The notes beneath the pieces are model-generated. The model worked only from the letters and a program-made list of their open reading frames with translations. It made no database searches and was not told where the DNA came from. Of a stretch of DNA of 40,981 nt, positions 23,285-31,630 are shown piece after piece. How positions within the stretch are numbered: position 1 is the first letter of the stretch; each line of letters opens with the position of its first letter. The stretch is taken from the NCBI GenBank assembly GCA_017437905.1, contig JAFRWY010000099.1, positions 1 through 40,981 on the forward strand. Direction: 5' to 3'. The position numbers and the translations under genes were made by a program. The stretch is from Eubacterium sp. Its GTDB lineage: Bacteria; Bacillota; Clostridia; Lachnospirales; Lachnospiraceae.

Positions 23285-24073
23285 ATGGTTTTTACACTGA
23301 AATCAATTGCATTTATCTTTATCTTCGGGTCCATGGGAGGCTGGGTGATCGAGTTTTTTTACCGGCATTTTGTCCCCTCCATCGGGCAGACCAAGAAATG
23401 GGTGAATCCGGGATTCCTTTCAGGGCCATGGCTTCCGCTCTACGGAACGGGGCTTTCCGTCCTGTATTTGATGTCCTACATCCAATTTCCGGGGTTGGAT
23501 CCGGACGGGTGGGTGAATAAAACCCTGGTGCTCCTGCTCATGGTCGCAACCATGACGGTGATCGAGCTGATCACGGGGTACATCTTCATCCTTCGTCTCA
23601 ATATGCGGCTTTGGGATTACACGGACAACAAGTACAACTATAAAGGGATCATTTGTCCGCTGTACACCTTCTTCTGGGGGATCATCTGTGCGATCTACTA
23701 CTTCCTCGTACATAAGCCCATGCTGCTGCTCCTGGACTTCCTGGTTCCGCTCCCCGGCTACATGATCGCGATCATTGCATGGTACGTGGTCTTCGTGCTG
23801 GATTTCCTGCACGCCGTCAAGTTCCTGCGACTGGTCATCCGGCTGGCCCGGGAGAACAACATCGTGGTGCTCTTCACGGCCTTCCGGGGAAAGATCAACG
23901 AAGTACGGAATACCTCCAGGGAGGAAAGCCACTTCTTCCGCCCCCTCGAACTGAAGTCCCTTTCCATGCGGGCCTTCTTTACGAAGTATAAGGATGCATT
24001 TACCTTCTCGAAGCTTCGCGGCAAGCTTCTGGAAATGAAGGAGCGCAGGAATTCACCTGACCGCTCGGCATGA
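23285..24073 (+). CDS. PF06541-type integral membrane protein (putative ABC-transporter type IV / CmpB-like)
   Basis: 262 residues with four to five hydrophobic spans in the first 180 residues and a basic cytoplasmic C-terminus of about 80 residues. The N-terminal signature GSMGGWVIEFFYR followed by NPGFLSGPWLPLYGTG is the pattern of the Firmicutes family annotated as putative ABC transporter permease. Real transport function has not been shown from sequence, and no ATPase gene is next to it. Start ATG 23285 lies about 75 nt after tRNA-Gly, preceded only by a weak AGGATCAATAGG, so it may be read from the tRNA promoter. It ends at a strong bidirectional terminator. Confidence 0.82.
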   Translation: MVFTLKSIAFIFIFGSMGGWVIEFFYRHFVPSIGQTKKWVNPGFLSGPWLPLYGTGLSVLYLMSYIQFPGLDPDGWVNKTLVLLLMVATMTVIELITGYIFILRLNMRLWDYTDNKYNYKGIICPLYTFFWGIICAIYYFLVHKPMLLLLDFLVPLPGYMIAIIAWYVVFVLDFLHAVKFLRLVIRLARENNIVVLFTAFRGKINEVRNTSREESHFFRPLELKSLSMRAFFTKYKDAFTFSKLRGKLLEMKERRNSPDRSA

Positions 24074-24081
24074 GATCAAAG

Positions 24082-24128
24082 AAAAAAATCCGCCACCTGC
24101 AGTTCAGTTCTGCAGATGGCGGATTTTT
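24082..24128. terminator. Bidirectional rho-independent terminator
   Basis: AAATCCGCCA plus CTGCAG pairs with CTGCAG plus TGGCGGATTT (one unpaired base on each side), with A and T runs outside. Between the convergent PF06541 gene and the GH3 gene. Confidence 0.88.
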
Positions 24129-24132
24129 GATT

Positions 24133-26370
24133 TTATTTCATCTGTTGATCGATACACTCCTGAAGTCCCCTGCAGATGCTCTCGACCTCTTCATTCGTGG
24201 CCCCCTGGAAGCTCCGCAATGTCCGGAGGGGAAGGAAGCGGACGATGGCTTCCACCATTTCCGGGGTTTCCGTCTCCGAGGACTGGAACCTGTCCGTATA
24301 TTTCTTCATCTGTTCCAGGGTGTACTCTCTCGTGTAAGGATTCTCCAGCAGTTCACCCAGCTGAACATCCGGCGTGATCACCGGCGGCTTCTCGGAGGAA
24401 CCTATGATCCGCACCTCCGCCGTGTATTCAATCTGGCGGGAGGAACGTCCCACCTCGATCACATAACTGCCGTTTGCCGCATACCAGTCTCCCGCCTCCA
24501 CATCGTACCATGCGAAGGAACGCTTATCCAGCGTAAATGTGGCTGTCTTCGTCTCTCCCGGCTCCAGCACCAGCTTGCAGAAACCCTTCAGTTCATGCAC
24601 CGGACGGATCGCACTCTTCGTATGATCCGCCACATAGAGCTGAACGGTCTCTTTTCCCGCGCGGTCTCCCACATTTGTTACATCCACGGAGACCGTAACG
24701 CCCTCTGCCGCCGTGAAGCTGTCCCGGCTTACCCTCAGGTTGCCGTACCGGAAATCCGTGTAGGAAAGGCCGTAGCCGAAGGGGAAGCGCACCGGCATCT
24801 GCTTGGTATCATAATACCGGTAGCCGACGAAAACGCCCTCTGCATAATTCACCTTATGTCCGGTTCCCGGGAAATTCAGGAAGCTGGGATTGTCGGAAAG
24901 CTTGCAGGGGAAGCTCTCTGCCAGACGTCCCGAGGGATTGGTCCCGCCGTACAGCACGTCCATCACCGCTTCTCCGACGCCTTCGCCGCCGAGATACGCC
25001 TCAACGATACCGCTTACCTCATCCGCCCAGGGAAGCTCCACCGGAGAACCGTTGTGAAGAACAACGATCACGGGCTTTCCGAGCTTCAGCAGCCGCTCGA
25101 TCAGACGGTTCTGGCATACCGGAAGCTGCATATGCTCACGGTCGTAGCCTTCGGATTCAAAGACGTCCGGAAGACCTGCGAAGACCACGATCTTATCTGC
25201 TTCGGCCGCTGCCGCAACAGCCTCCTGCTGCAGGGTCTCATCCGTCACATCCTCTACGGGTGAGAAACCGCGGTTATAGGTAAATGCGCCGTACCGTTCC
25301 GCAACGGAAAGGGCGGATACCACCTGATAGCTGTTGATGTGCGAGCTTCCGCCGCCCTGATACCGGGGTGTCTCTGCGAATCCGCCGATCAGGGCCACCT
25401 TCTCGTCCTTCGAAAGGGGAAGCACCTTCTCATCATTTTTCAGAAGGACGATGCACTCCTTCTCCGCTTCAACCGCCAGGGCATGATCTGCCTCCCGGTC
25501 AAAGGTCTCTTCTCTCTTCTTCGACACGAACTTCTCCACCAGACGAAGAATATTCGCCACCGCCTTATCCACATCTTCTTCCGCAAGGCGGCCCTCCTGT
25601 ACGGCCTTCACGATGGACTCATTGTTCACGCCGTAGGAGCCGGGCATATCCAGGTCCAGACCCGCCGCAATACCGGCGATCCGGTCGGAGACGGCACCCC
25701 AGTCGGACATTACCAGTCCGTCGAAGCCCCACTCATCCCGAAGAACCTCATTCAGAAGCCAGGGATTCTCGGAGGAATACGTTCCGTTGATCCGGTTATA
25801 GGAACACATCACCGTCCAGGGCTGTGCCTCCTTTACCGCCATCTCAAATGCAGGGAAATAAATCTCCCTGAGTGTCCGCTCATCCACCTCGGAGCTTCCG
25901 TACATCCGCTCAAACTCCTGATTGTTTGCCGCAAAATGCTTGATGGAGGTTCCCACGTCCTCCGCCTGTACTCCCTTGATCAATGCGGTGGAAAGCTTTC
26001 CCGCCACATAAGGATCCTCGGAGATATACTCAAAATTCCTTCCGCAGAGGGGTGAACGCTTGATATTCACAGCCGGTCCGAGGATCACGGCCACATCCTC
26101 CGCCTGACACTCCTTTCCGATGGCATGCCCCAGGGTCTCCATCAGCTCCGTATCAAAGCTGCAGGCGGTGGCACAGGCTGCAGGGAAGCAGACAGATGTA
26201 ATGGTCTTCCCGTCTCTGTACATTTTCCGAAGACCGTGAGGGCCGTCGCTCACCTGGATCTTCGGTACTCCCAGCTCCGGATAGTCCTGTGTGTACCAGG
26301 TTGCTTCCCCCTCCAGGGCTCTTGCCTTCTCTTCAAGTGTCATTTTCTTAACGATAGCATCGATATCCAT
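24133..26370 (-). CDS. Glycoside hydrolase family 3 protein (beta-glucosidase-like)
   Basis: 745 residues, without signal peptide, so probably cytoplasmic. Seen: N-terminal TIM-barrel domain with VSDGPHGLR near residues 38-46, ERMYGSSEVDERTLREIY, and the nucleophile in GLVMSDWGAV (Asp223). The second alpha/beta domain has KVALIGGFAETPRYQGGGSSH, and a C-terminal fibronectin-III-like domain holds FGYGLSYTDF and the TFTLDKRSFAWYD stretch. A further helical tail of about 80 residues closes it. The acid/base Glu sits in the second domain and is not assigned. Likely cleaves beta-linked oligosaccharides. Substrate is not readable. ATG 26370 has GGAGGAATC upstream. Sixteen more upstream codons lack a ribosome binding site. 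Confidence 0.92.
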   Translation of the reverse strand: MDIDAIVKKMTLEEKARALEGEATWYTQDYPELGVPKIQVSDGPHGLRKMYRDGKTITSVCFPAACATACSFDTELMETLGHAIGKECQAEDVAVILGPAVNIKRSPLCGRNFEYISEDPYVAGKLSTALIKGVQAEDVGTSIKHFAANNQEFERMYGSSEVDERTLREIYFPAFEMAVKEAQPWTVMCSYNRINGTYSSENPWLLNEVLRDEWGFDGLVMSDWGAVSDRIAGIAAGLDLDMPGSYGVNNESIVKAVQEGRLAEEDVDKAVANILRLVEKFVSKKREETFDREADHALAVEAEKECIVLLKNDEKVLPLSKDEKVALIGGFAETPRYQGGGSSHINSYQVVSALSVAERYGAFTYNRGFSPVEDVTDETLQQEAVAAAAEADKIVVFAGLPDVFESEGYDREHMQLPVCQNRLIERLLKLGKPVIVVLHNGSPVELPWADEVSGIVEAYLGGEGVGEAVMDVLYGGTNPSGRLAESFPCKLSDNPSFLNFPGTGHKVNYAEGVFVGYRYYDTKQMPVRFPFGYGLSYTDFRYGNLRVSRDSFTAAEGVTVSVDVTNVGDRAGKETVQLYVADHTKSAIRPVHELKGFCKLVLEPGETKTATFTLDKRSFAWYDVEAGDWYAANGSYVIEVGRSSRQIEYTAEVRIIGSSEKPPVITPDVQLGELLENPYTREYTLEQMKKYTDRFQSSETETPEMVEAIVRFLPLRTLRSFQGATNEEVESICRGLQECIDQQMK

Positions 26371-26514
26371 ACAGATTCCTCCTCGGTGTTTCCAACTGTT
26401 CCTATCATGACTATACACGGAAGTCCCTCTCCGGTTCTACCAGAATCATGTGTTTTTTTATACAAATGGGACGACCCCCGAAGTCCTTTCCGGAGGCTCA
26501 TTTTCCGACGGTTT

Positions 26515-27699
26515 CTACTCTGCCGGATCCATCCGCCCCATGAGGAGCTTCATATATGCGCTTTCCTCCGTCATTCCGTGGATCGGGATCGCGCCATGCT
26601 CCAGCAGTTCCGCCGTGGTTTCGTAGTGGCAGTCCGCCGGTTCGCAGGGAAGGATATAACATTTCACCCCTGCCTCCCTGCAGTGGTCCAGAAAGCCTGT
26701 CAGTTCCTTCGGTGCCGTGGACGAATGATACAGGGTATGCACCACCGCCCGGATCCCGGCGAGGGAGATGCAGTCGTAGCGGATCCCCACATAAGGATGA
26801 AGCAGCAGCACGTCCGGTTCCGGGCAGAACTCCGGCACCTTCCACTGGGGTGTCTGCTGTGGCACGGGCGTTTCCTTCCGGCTCCCGCCGGTTCCTTCCC
26901 GCACATAGTCTCCGGTTCCTGCCATCCCTTCCTGTCCGTCTGCTGCAGCCGGATCCTCTGCTGCACTCGGATCCTCTACCGCAGCCGGCTCACCTCCTGC
27001 AGTCGGATCCTCTACTACATCCGGCTCATCTAGCGCATCCGGCTCACCTCCTGCAGCCGGCTCCTCCGGCCACCGGTAACTTCCCCCTTCCATACGGACA
27101 GCCTGCATGCCTTCGCTGTAGAAATCATCCGTTCCCGGCTGACACTGCTTTAATTCCTCCGCCCGGTGCAGATACATTACGCCGTCCGAATTCCGGTAAG
27201 CCACACAGATCGCCTCCGGATCCGCTGCGTCCCCCTGCTGCCGGCGGGCCCCCATCAGCTGCACTGCCGCAAGGGCATTTTCCGTTCCGTTGCTTTCCGG
27301 ATCATGGAGCGGCCTCTGTGCCGCCAGAAGAAATACCGGCACCGGGCAGCCCTTCATCAGTTCTCCCAGAAATGCCGCCGTAAAGGCCAGGGTATCCGAT
27401 CCGTGGGTGATAAGGACTCCGTCATTCCCTGTCAGATCCTCTTCCCGAAGACAGTCCGCCAGCTTCTTCAGATGCGCCGGAGTCACATGCTCGCTGAGTA
27501 CCTGATACGGAACCCGCACCTTTGCATGGAGCGTAAGCTCCGGCGCACGTTCCCGGAGCATCGTAAGGATCATGGGTTCCCCCATTCCGTCCTCTGTCGC
27601 AAGGCGGCGTGTCCCGTCCTCATCCGCCATGGTCCCGATGGTTCCTCCCGTAAGGACCAGAAGAATATGCAGTCCCTGCTTTTCATTTGTTTGTTCCAT
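26515..27699 (-). CDS. Type I L-asparaginase-family amidohydrolase with a repeat insertion
   Basis: 394 residues, against about 330-340 for the family. The extra length is one insertion. Seen: TGGTIGTM near residues 14-21 with the nucleophilic Thr, the second catalytic motif ITHGSDT near 98-104, LAAQRP near 126-131, and a C-terminal domain starting with PDVLLLHPYVG near 287. Between the two domains, at about residues 208-283, lies an acidic Ala/Pro-rich segment made of hexapeptides such as AAGGEP, DVVEDP and SAAEDP. Cytoplasmic, as there is no signal peptide. ATG 27699 has GGGAGACGG before it. Thirty more upstream codons are Gly/Arg-rich and unlike the family. Expected to deamidate asparagine. 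The insertion is at a domain border, so activity may survive. Confidence 0.85.
   Translation of the reverse strand: MEQTNEKQGLHILLVLTGGTIGTMADEDGTRRLATEDGMGEPMILTMLRERAPELTLHAKVRVPYQVLSEHVTPAHLKKLADCLREEDLTGNDGVLITHGSDTLAFTAAFLGELMKGCPVPVFLLAAQRPLHDPESNGTENALAAVQLMGARRQQGDAADPEAICVAYRNSDGVMYLHRAEELKQCQPGTDDFYSEGMQAVRMEGGSYRWPEEPAAGGEPDALDEPDVVEDPTAGGEPAAVEDPSAAEDPAAADGQEGMAGTGDYVREGTGGSRKETPVPQQTPQWKVPEFCPEPDVLLLHPYVGIRYDCISLAGIRAVVHTLYHSSTAPKELTGFLDHCREAGVKCYILPCEPADCHYETTAELLEHGAIPIHGMTEESAYMKLLMGRMDPAE
26932..27075. repeat. 18-bp tandem repeat inside the asparaginase gene
   Basis: Eight consecutive 18-bp units in frame, six of them well conserved (26950-27057) and the outer ones degenerate. 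Plus-strand units begin CGGATCCTCT or CGGCTCACCT. Each encodes six residues ending Glu-Pro or Asp-Pro. Confidence 0.85.
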
Positions 27700-27739
27700 A
27701 TTCCGTCTCCCGCCTGTTCCGGAGCCCCCTCCCCGAGGG

Positions 27740-28546
27740 TTATCCCTTCCTCCGGATATAGAGGATGCTGCTGAACAGGAAATTATCATACTTCTTTACA
27801 TGATCGATATATTCATCATACCGGATATAATACTCTTCTCCCCATGAGGAGATCCGCAGCAGGTCTTCTCCCGCTTCGATCCTCTGCCTTGCGTCTGTCC
27901 CTCCGGACTTCCCTCCCTCCGTCCCTCCGGAATCCCTTCCGGCCGTCGCCGGAGTCTCTGCAGAGAGCCGTCCGGTCACGGTGACGTAGTGATCACGCAT
28001 GGAGTTTTCACGTTCGTAAACGCCCTCTCCCTTACTCCGGTACAGAGACAGCCGCTGTCCCGTGTGGAAGAAGCCGGGTCCCACCGAAAGCAGTACGGGA
28101 ATATCCGCCTCCAGCATCTCCGGAAGCCTTCTCTCCAACCGCCGCTTTCCGATGGACCATTTGGACCGGTAGGGAAGGTTCTCCCGCCGGAAGATCCGGT
28201 TCATCCGCCGCGCCAGTCCGAAGCCCGTGATCCCCAGCTTTCCGCGGATCCGGAAATCCTTCGACAGTTCGCGGATATCCTCGAGATACTCCTGCTTCCC
28301 TATGGAGTTTCCTGTAAAGGCCGTCACCGTCTCCACTGTCTCCGTCAGAATATCCTTCCCTTCGGAGGTCTGCTCCAGCCTGCATTTCCTCCGAAGATAC
28401 CGCAGAATGTCCGCCGATGCGATGAGGCCGCAGCCGAAGGATCTTTCTACATCCGTAGAAAGCCACGACTGGTCTCCCCCGTAGGATATCCTGCCGGAGT
28501 CCGTCCTGACCGCAATATACGGGTTTTGCAGCATCTGCTTCTTCAT
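27740..28546 (-). CDS. Uncharacterised protein with papain/C39-like cysteine peptidase features
   Basis: 268 residues, no signal peptide or membrane span. Three stretches suggest a papain-like fold: FGCGLIASADILRYL near residues 37-51 (candidate Cys in a helix start), RDHYVTVTG near 183-191 (candidate His), and LLRISSWGEEYYIRYDEYIDH near 228-248 (candidate polar third residue). Between the last two lies a Gly/Thr/Ser-rich insertion (about 194-226) from near-repeated TCCCTCCG DNA. Activity is not established and it may be a non-catalytic relative. It ends 40 nt before the asparaginase start, so one transcript is likely. ATG 28546 has AAGGAG with correct spacing. Confidence 0.6.
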   Translation of the reverse strand: MKKQMLQNPYIAVRTDSGRISYGGDQSWLSTDVERSFGCGLIASADILRYLRRKCRLEQTSEGKDILTETVETVTAFTGNSIGKQEYLEDIRELSKDFRIRGKLGITGFGLARRMNRIFRRENLPYRSKWSIGKRRLERRLPEMLEADIPVLLSVGPGFFHTGQRLSLYRSKGEGVYERENSMRDHYVTVTGRLSAETPATAGRDSGGTEGGKSGGTDARQRIEAGEDLLRISSWGEEYYIRYDEYIDHVKKYDNFLFSSILYIRRKG

Positions 28547-28605
28547 GTTCTCTCCTTAAACGGCGTAACGTTGGTAATTCCTGCCCTTAGTCCGTAAGAA
28601 TCTGC

Positions 28606-28634
28606 TGGATTTTCCTGCGCATTTGTATTAAAAT
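28606..28634 (+). promoter_or_regulatory. Possible promoter of the ACT-domain gene
   Basis: TGGATT (28606-28611), 17-bp spacer, TAAAAT (28629-28634), about 46 bp before ATG 28681. The -35 is weak. Confidence 0.4.
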
Positions 28635-28680
28635 GGAGCGCGACGCATTACATTTCCATTATACAGTTTGGAGGCAACAA

Positions 28681-29085
28681 ATGGTAGAACAGATTTCAAT
28701 TTTTGCAGAAAACAAGAAGGGTTCCATGCGGGAGATCACGCAGCTCCTCACGGACAACGACCTGAATATCTACTGCGCGATCACCAACGACAGTGCGGAG
28801 TACGGAATCGTCCGTCTGCTGGTGGATGAGACAGAGCGTGCATTTCAGCTGCTCCGGGCATATGACTTTACCTGCAAGATCTCCCGGGTCATCGGTGTGA
28901 AGATCCCGGATGCCGTGGGCAGTCTTAACAAGCTGCTGATCGATATCGAGGACAGCAACATCAACCTGGATTATCTCTACGTATCCTACAGCCGCGAGGA
29001 TGCAACTCCGGTTGCCATCCTGCATGCGCCGGGCTACGCCGAGGTGGAAGCGTGCCTGAAGAGCCGCGGATACGCGATGATCTGA
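28681..29085 (+). CDS. Double ACT-domain protein
   Basis: 134 residues composed of two ACT domains (about 1-66 and 67-134): ISIFAENKKGSMREITQLL opens the first and VIGVKIPDAVGSLNKLL the second, both with the Gly/Ser turn that binds amino acids in the family. There is no enzyme domain, so it is probably a small amino-acid-sensing regulator. Homologues are often found beside phenylacetate-CoA ligase genes in Clostridia, but none is here. ATG 28681 has GGAGG with a 6-nt spacer. An upstream frame of 16 codons lacks one. Convergent with the DAHP synthase gene, another amino-acid-regulated step. The link is only suggestive. Confidence 0.87.
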   Translation: MVEQISIFAENKKGSMREITQLLTDNDLNIYCAITNDSAEYGIVRLLVDETERAFQLLRAYDFTCKISRVIGVKIPDAVGSLNKLLIDIEDSNINLDYLYVSYSREDATPVAILHAPGYAEVEACLKSRGYAMI

Positions 29086-29204
29086 CAGCAGTTGTTTCAT
29101 ATCCGCCGCTACTTGCTACGGCCGTCATCCGGCCGCTTCGCATATGTCGCGCCGCCGGCGCTCCCGATGTCGGCGTACGTTCGCAGACTCTGCTTCGCAG
29201 TGTC
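29086..29204. other. GC-rich non-coding stretch after the ACT gene
   Basis: About 120 nt with many short inverted motifs (ACGGCCGTCATCCGGCCG, CTGCTTCGCAG). No open frame with a ribosome binding site. It is richer in CpG than the neighbouring coding DNA. It leads directly into the long hairpin at 29209-29261. Nature unknown. Confidence 0.4.
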
Positions 29205-29208
29205 ACAA

Positions 29209-29261
29209 AACATAAAGGAAGCACCTGTTCATGCAAGCATGACAGGTGCTTCCTTTATGTT
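29209..29261. terminator. Very long hairpin between convergent genes
   Basis: Perfect 20-bp arms (29209-29228 and 29242-29261; AAGGAAGCACCTGT with its complement). The 13-nt loop can itself pair as TCATG/CATG with a one-base bulge. Flanked by A-rich and T-containing ends, between the ACT gene and the DAHP synthase gene. Probably a bidirectional terminator, though no long T run is present. Confidence 0.65.
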
Positions 29262-29287
29262 CCTACGGCGAATAACTATGCTATTCG

Positions 29288-30319
29288 CTACAGTTCCTCC
29301 GCAAGTTCAAGGATCAGTCTCTCTGTCTTATCCCAGCCGAGGCACGGATCCGTGATGGACTTGCCGTAGATGCCCTCTCCGATCTTCTGTGCGCCATCCT
29401 CGATGTAGCTCTCGATCATAAGACCCTCTACCAGCTTCCGGATATCCTCGGAGACTCTGCAGCTGTGCAGCACGTCCTTGGCGATACGGATCTGCTCCAG
29501 GTACTTCTTTCCGGAGTTGGAGTGGTTGGTATCCACGATGCAGGCCGGATTCACGATCTCCGGCTTTGCTGCATATGAATCCAGCAGCGCCCGAAGGTCC
29601 TCGTAATGATAGTTCGGGATGTTCCGTCCGAACTTATCCACGTAGCCCCGCATGATGGCATGGGCCGCCGGATTGCCCGGAGTCTCCACCTCCCAGCCTC
29701 TGTACAGGAAACGCTGGGTGCTCTGGGCTGCGATGATGGAATTCATCATAACGGACATGTCACCGCCGGTGGGGTTCTTCATACCGACCGGAATACCGAT
29801 ACCGCTGGCTACCAGACGGTGCTGCTGATCCTCTACGGAACGCGCGCCGATGGCAACGTAGGAAAGCAGATCGGACAGATACCGGTGATTCTCCGGGTAA
29901 AGCATCTCCTCCGCACAGGTGAAGCCTGTCTCCCGGACAACCCTCGCATGCATCTCACGGATGGCGATGATTCCGCCCAGCAGATCTTCCTTTCCCTCCG
30001 GATTCGGCTGGTGCAGCATGCCCTTGTAGCCGATGCCGGTGGTACGCGGCTTATTTGTGTACACACGGGGAATGATAAAGATCTTATCCTCCACCTTCTC
30101 AGCCACACGGGCCAGACGGTGCATATAATCAAGAACTGCCTCTTCATTATCTGCAGAGCAGGGGCCGATGATCAGAAGGAATTTGTCGCTATCTCCGGTG
30201 AAGATCTTCCGGATCTCCTCATCCCTCTTTTCCTTTGCCGCTGCGATCTCCGGAGTGATGGGGAACTCTTCCTTCAGCTCCTGGGGGGTAGGCAGTTTCC
30301 GAATAAATTTCATGTCCAT
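29288..30319 (-). CDS. aroF: 3-deoxy-7-phosphoheptulonate (DAHP) synthase, class I alpha
   Basis: 343 residues. First step of aromatic amino acid synthesis: phosphoenolpyruvate plus erythrose-4-phosphate to DAHP, in the cytosol. Seen: GPCSADNEEA near residues 52-61 with the metal-binding Cys, IPRVYTNKPRTTGIGYKG, GARSVEDQQHR, GMKNPTGGDMSVM, IVDTNHSNSGKK with the metal His, and ITDPCLGWDKTE at the end. This order is that of the E. coli AroF/G/H type, which is feedback-inhibited by an aromatic amino acid. Which one cannot be told. ATG 30319 has GAGG with a normal spacer. Shares a transcript with the exchanger gene upstream (29-nt gap). Confidence 0.95.
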   Translation of the reverse strand: MDMKFIRKLPTPQELKEEFPITPEIAAAKEKRDEEIRKIFTGDSDKFLLIIGPCSADNEEAVLDYMHRLARVAEKVEDKIFIIPRVYTNKPRTTGIGYKGMLHQPNPEGKEDLLGGIIAIREMHARVVRETGFTCAEEMLYPENHRYLSDLLSYVAIGARSVEDQQHRLVASGIGIPVGMKNPTGGDMSVMMNSIIAAQSTQRFLYRGWEVETPGNPAAHAIMRGYVDKFGRNIPNYHYEDLRALLDSYAAKPEIVNPACIVDTNHSNSGKKYLEQIRIAKDVLHSCRVSEDIRKLVEGLMIESYIEDGAQKIGEGIYGKSITDPCLGWDKTERLILELAEEL

Positions 30320-30348
30320 TTCAGTTTCCTCATTTCTTTCTTTTGTTT

Positions 30349-31335
30349 CTATCTTAAGATGGCAAAAACCATACTTCCCAGATACATAATCACCATGATG
30401 ATGCCTTCACCTCTGTTGATCCGCTTCTTGTTGATGCAGAACAGCAGTGTCACAACGCTGACCGCGATCAGAATGATCAGATCCCAGATATTTGCGACCT
30501 TGACTCCGATGGGATGGATCGTTGTGGAAACACCCAGGATCAGCAGGATATTGAAAATGTTGGAACCGATACAGTTGCCCACCGCCATATCCACCTGGCC
30601 CTTATGGGCCGCAACGATGGAGGTGACAAGCTCGGGAAGGCTGGTTCCCATGGCTACGATGGTAAGACCTACCAGCGTCTCCGACATACCGGCTGCCAGT
30701 GCGATCTCCTTCGCGCCGTAGACCACTGCTTCTCCACCGCCTACGATAAGGCCGATACCGATCAGGATGAGAAGAACACATTTCCAGGGAGCCATGGGTT
30801 CCTCGTCCGTCTCCTCTTCCTCGATCTTATTCTTCTTCGCATCACGGATCAGGAAGAAGATATAACCTGCGAAGATCACCAGACAGAGGATGCCGCAGAT
30901 CCGGCTGACCTTGTCCACGTCCTCGGTCATGGCATGACCGAAAAGGTCTCCGCTCAGCACCGCAGGAAGTCCAGCGAACAGGAACAGCATGATCGTGATC
31001 CCCAGGTTCACCGGGTAGTCCCGCTTCAGGATCACCTTGTCCACCGGTACCGAACGGATGATGGAACAGATGCCCAGCACCATCAGAAGGTTGAAAAGAT
31101 TCGATCCGACCACGTTACTGATGGCGATCTCATTAGACCCCTGAATGGCCGCCGAGGTACTGACCGCCAGCTCCGGAGCCGACGTCCCCATGGCCACGAT
31201 GGTAAGGCCGATGATAACACCCGGCACATGGAACCGTTTTGCCACGGCCGCACTGCCGTCCACAAACCAGTCCGCACCCTTGATCAACGCCACAAAACCC
31301 GCAAGAAGGATTAGTATATCCAATAGTATCTTCAT
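30349..31335 (-). CDS. Calcium/sodium antiporter, CaCA family (YrbG-like)
   Basis: 328-residue inner membrane exchanger with about ten membrane spans in two inverted halves. Each half carries the alpha-repeat: GLTIVAMGTSAPELAVS with SNVVGSNLFNLLMVLG, and GLTIVAMGTSLPELVTS with GNCIGSNIFNILLILG. The acidic Glu of both PEL motifs, which coordinates the ion, is present. A charged cytoplasmic loop (KKNKIEEEETDEEP) separates the halves. ATG 31335 has GGAGGAG upstream. The frame continues 49 codons further up, but those are not membrane-protein-like and cross the promoter. Pairing with DAHP synthase has no obvious metabolic reason. Confidence 0.92.
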   Translation of the reverse strand: MKILLDILILLAGFVALIKGADWFVDGSAAVAKRFHVPGVIIGLTIVAMGTSAPELAVSTSAAIQGSNEIAISNVVGSNLFNLLMVLGICSIIRSVPVDKVILKRDYPVNLGITIMLFLFAGLPAVLSGDLFGHAMTEDVDKVSRICGILCLVIFAGYIFFLIRDAKKNKIEEEETDEEPMAPWKCVLLILIGIGLIVGGGEAVVYGAKEIALAAGMSETLVGLTIVAMGTSLPELVTSIVAAHKGQVDMAVGNCIGSNIFNILLILGVSTTIHPIGVKVANIWDLIILIAVSVVTLLFCINKKRINRGEGIIMVIMYLGSMVFAILR

Positions 31336-31387
31336 CCTGCTCCTCCGATTTCTTCCTAAAAGAATGTGTGAGTTTGCACACGGATAT

Positions 31388-31416
31388 AGACTATTCCTTT
31401 TTCCTGCCTGCGTCAA
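31388..31416 (-). promoter_or_regulatory. Promoter of the antiporter-DAHP synthase operon
   Basis: Minus strand: TTGACG (31411-31416), 17-bp spacer, TAGTCT (31388-31393), about 50 bp before ATG 31335. The -10 is moderate. Confidence 0.5.
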
Positions 31417-31565
31417 GGGGCATTCCCTGCACGAAGGCCTGATTTTCGTGCATATATCGAACGTTAATCCGATACTCTGCACTTCCCGTCAGCATTTCCC
31501 GCCTTCCCGCCCGGCGCTTTATCACTTTACCGCATTAAACTGTAAAAGTCAAGTCTTTTTTCATT

Positions 31566-31594
31566 TTGACAAATGTACCGCCATACGCTACATT
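31566..31594 (+). promoter_or_regulatory. Promoter of the dihydrouridine synthase gene
   Basis: TTGACA (31566-31571), 17-bp spacer, TACATT (31589-31594), 36 bp before ATG 31631. Confidence 0.78.
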
Positions 31595-31630
31595 GTTTAG
31601 GATAGATTCTGACTACAAAGGAGCCTTCCC

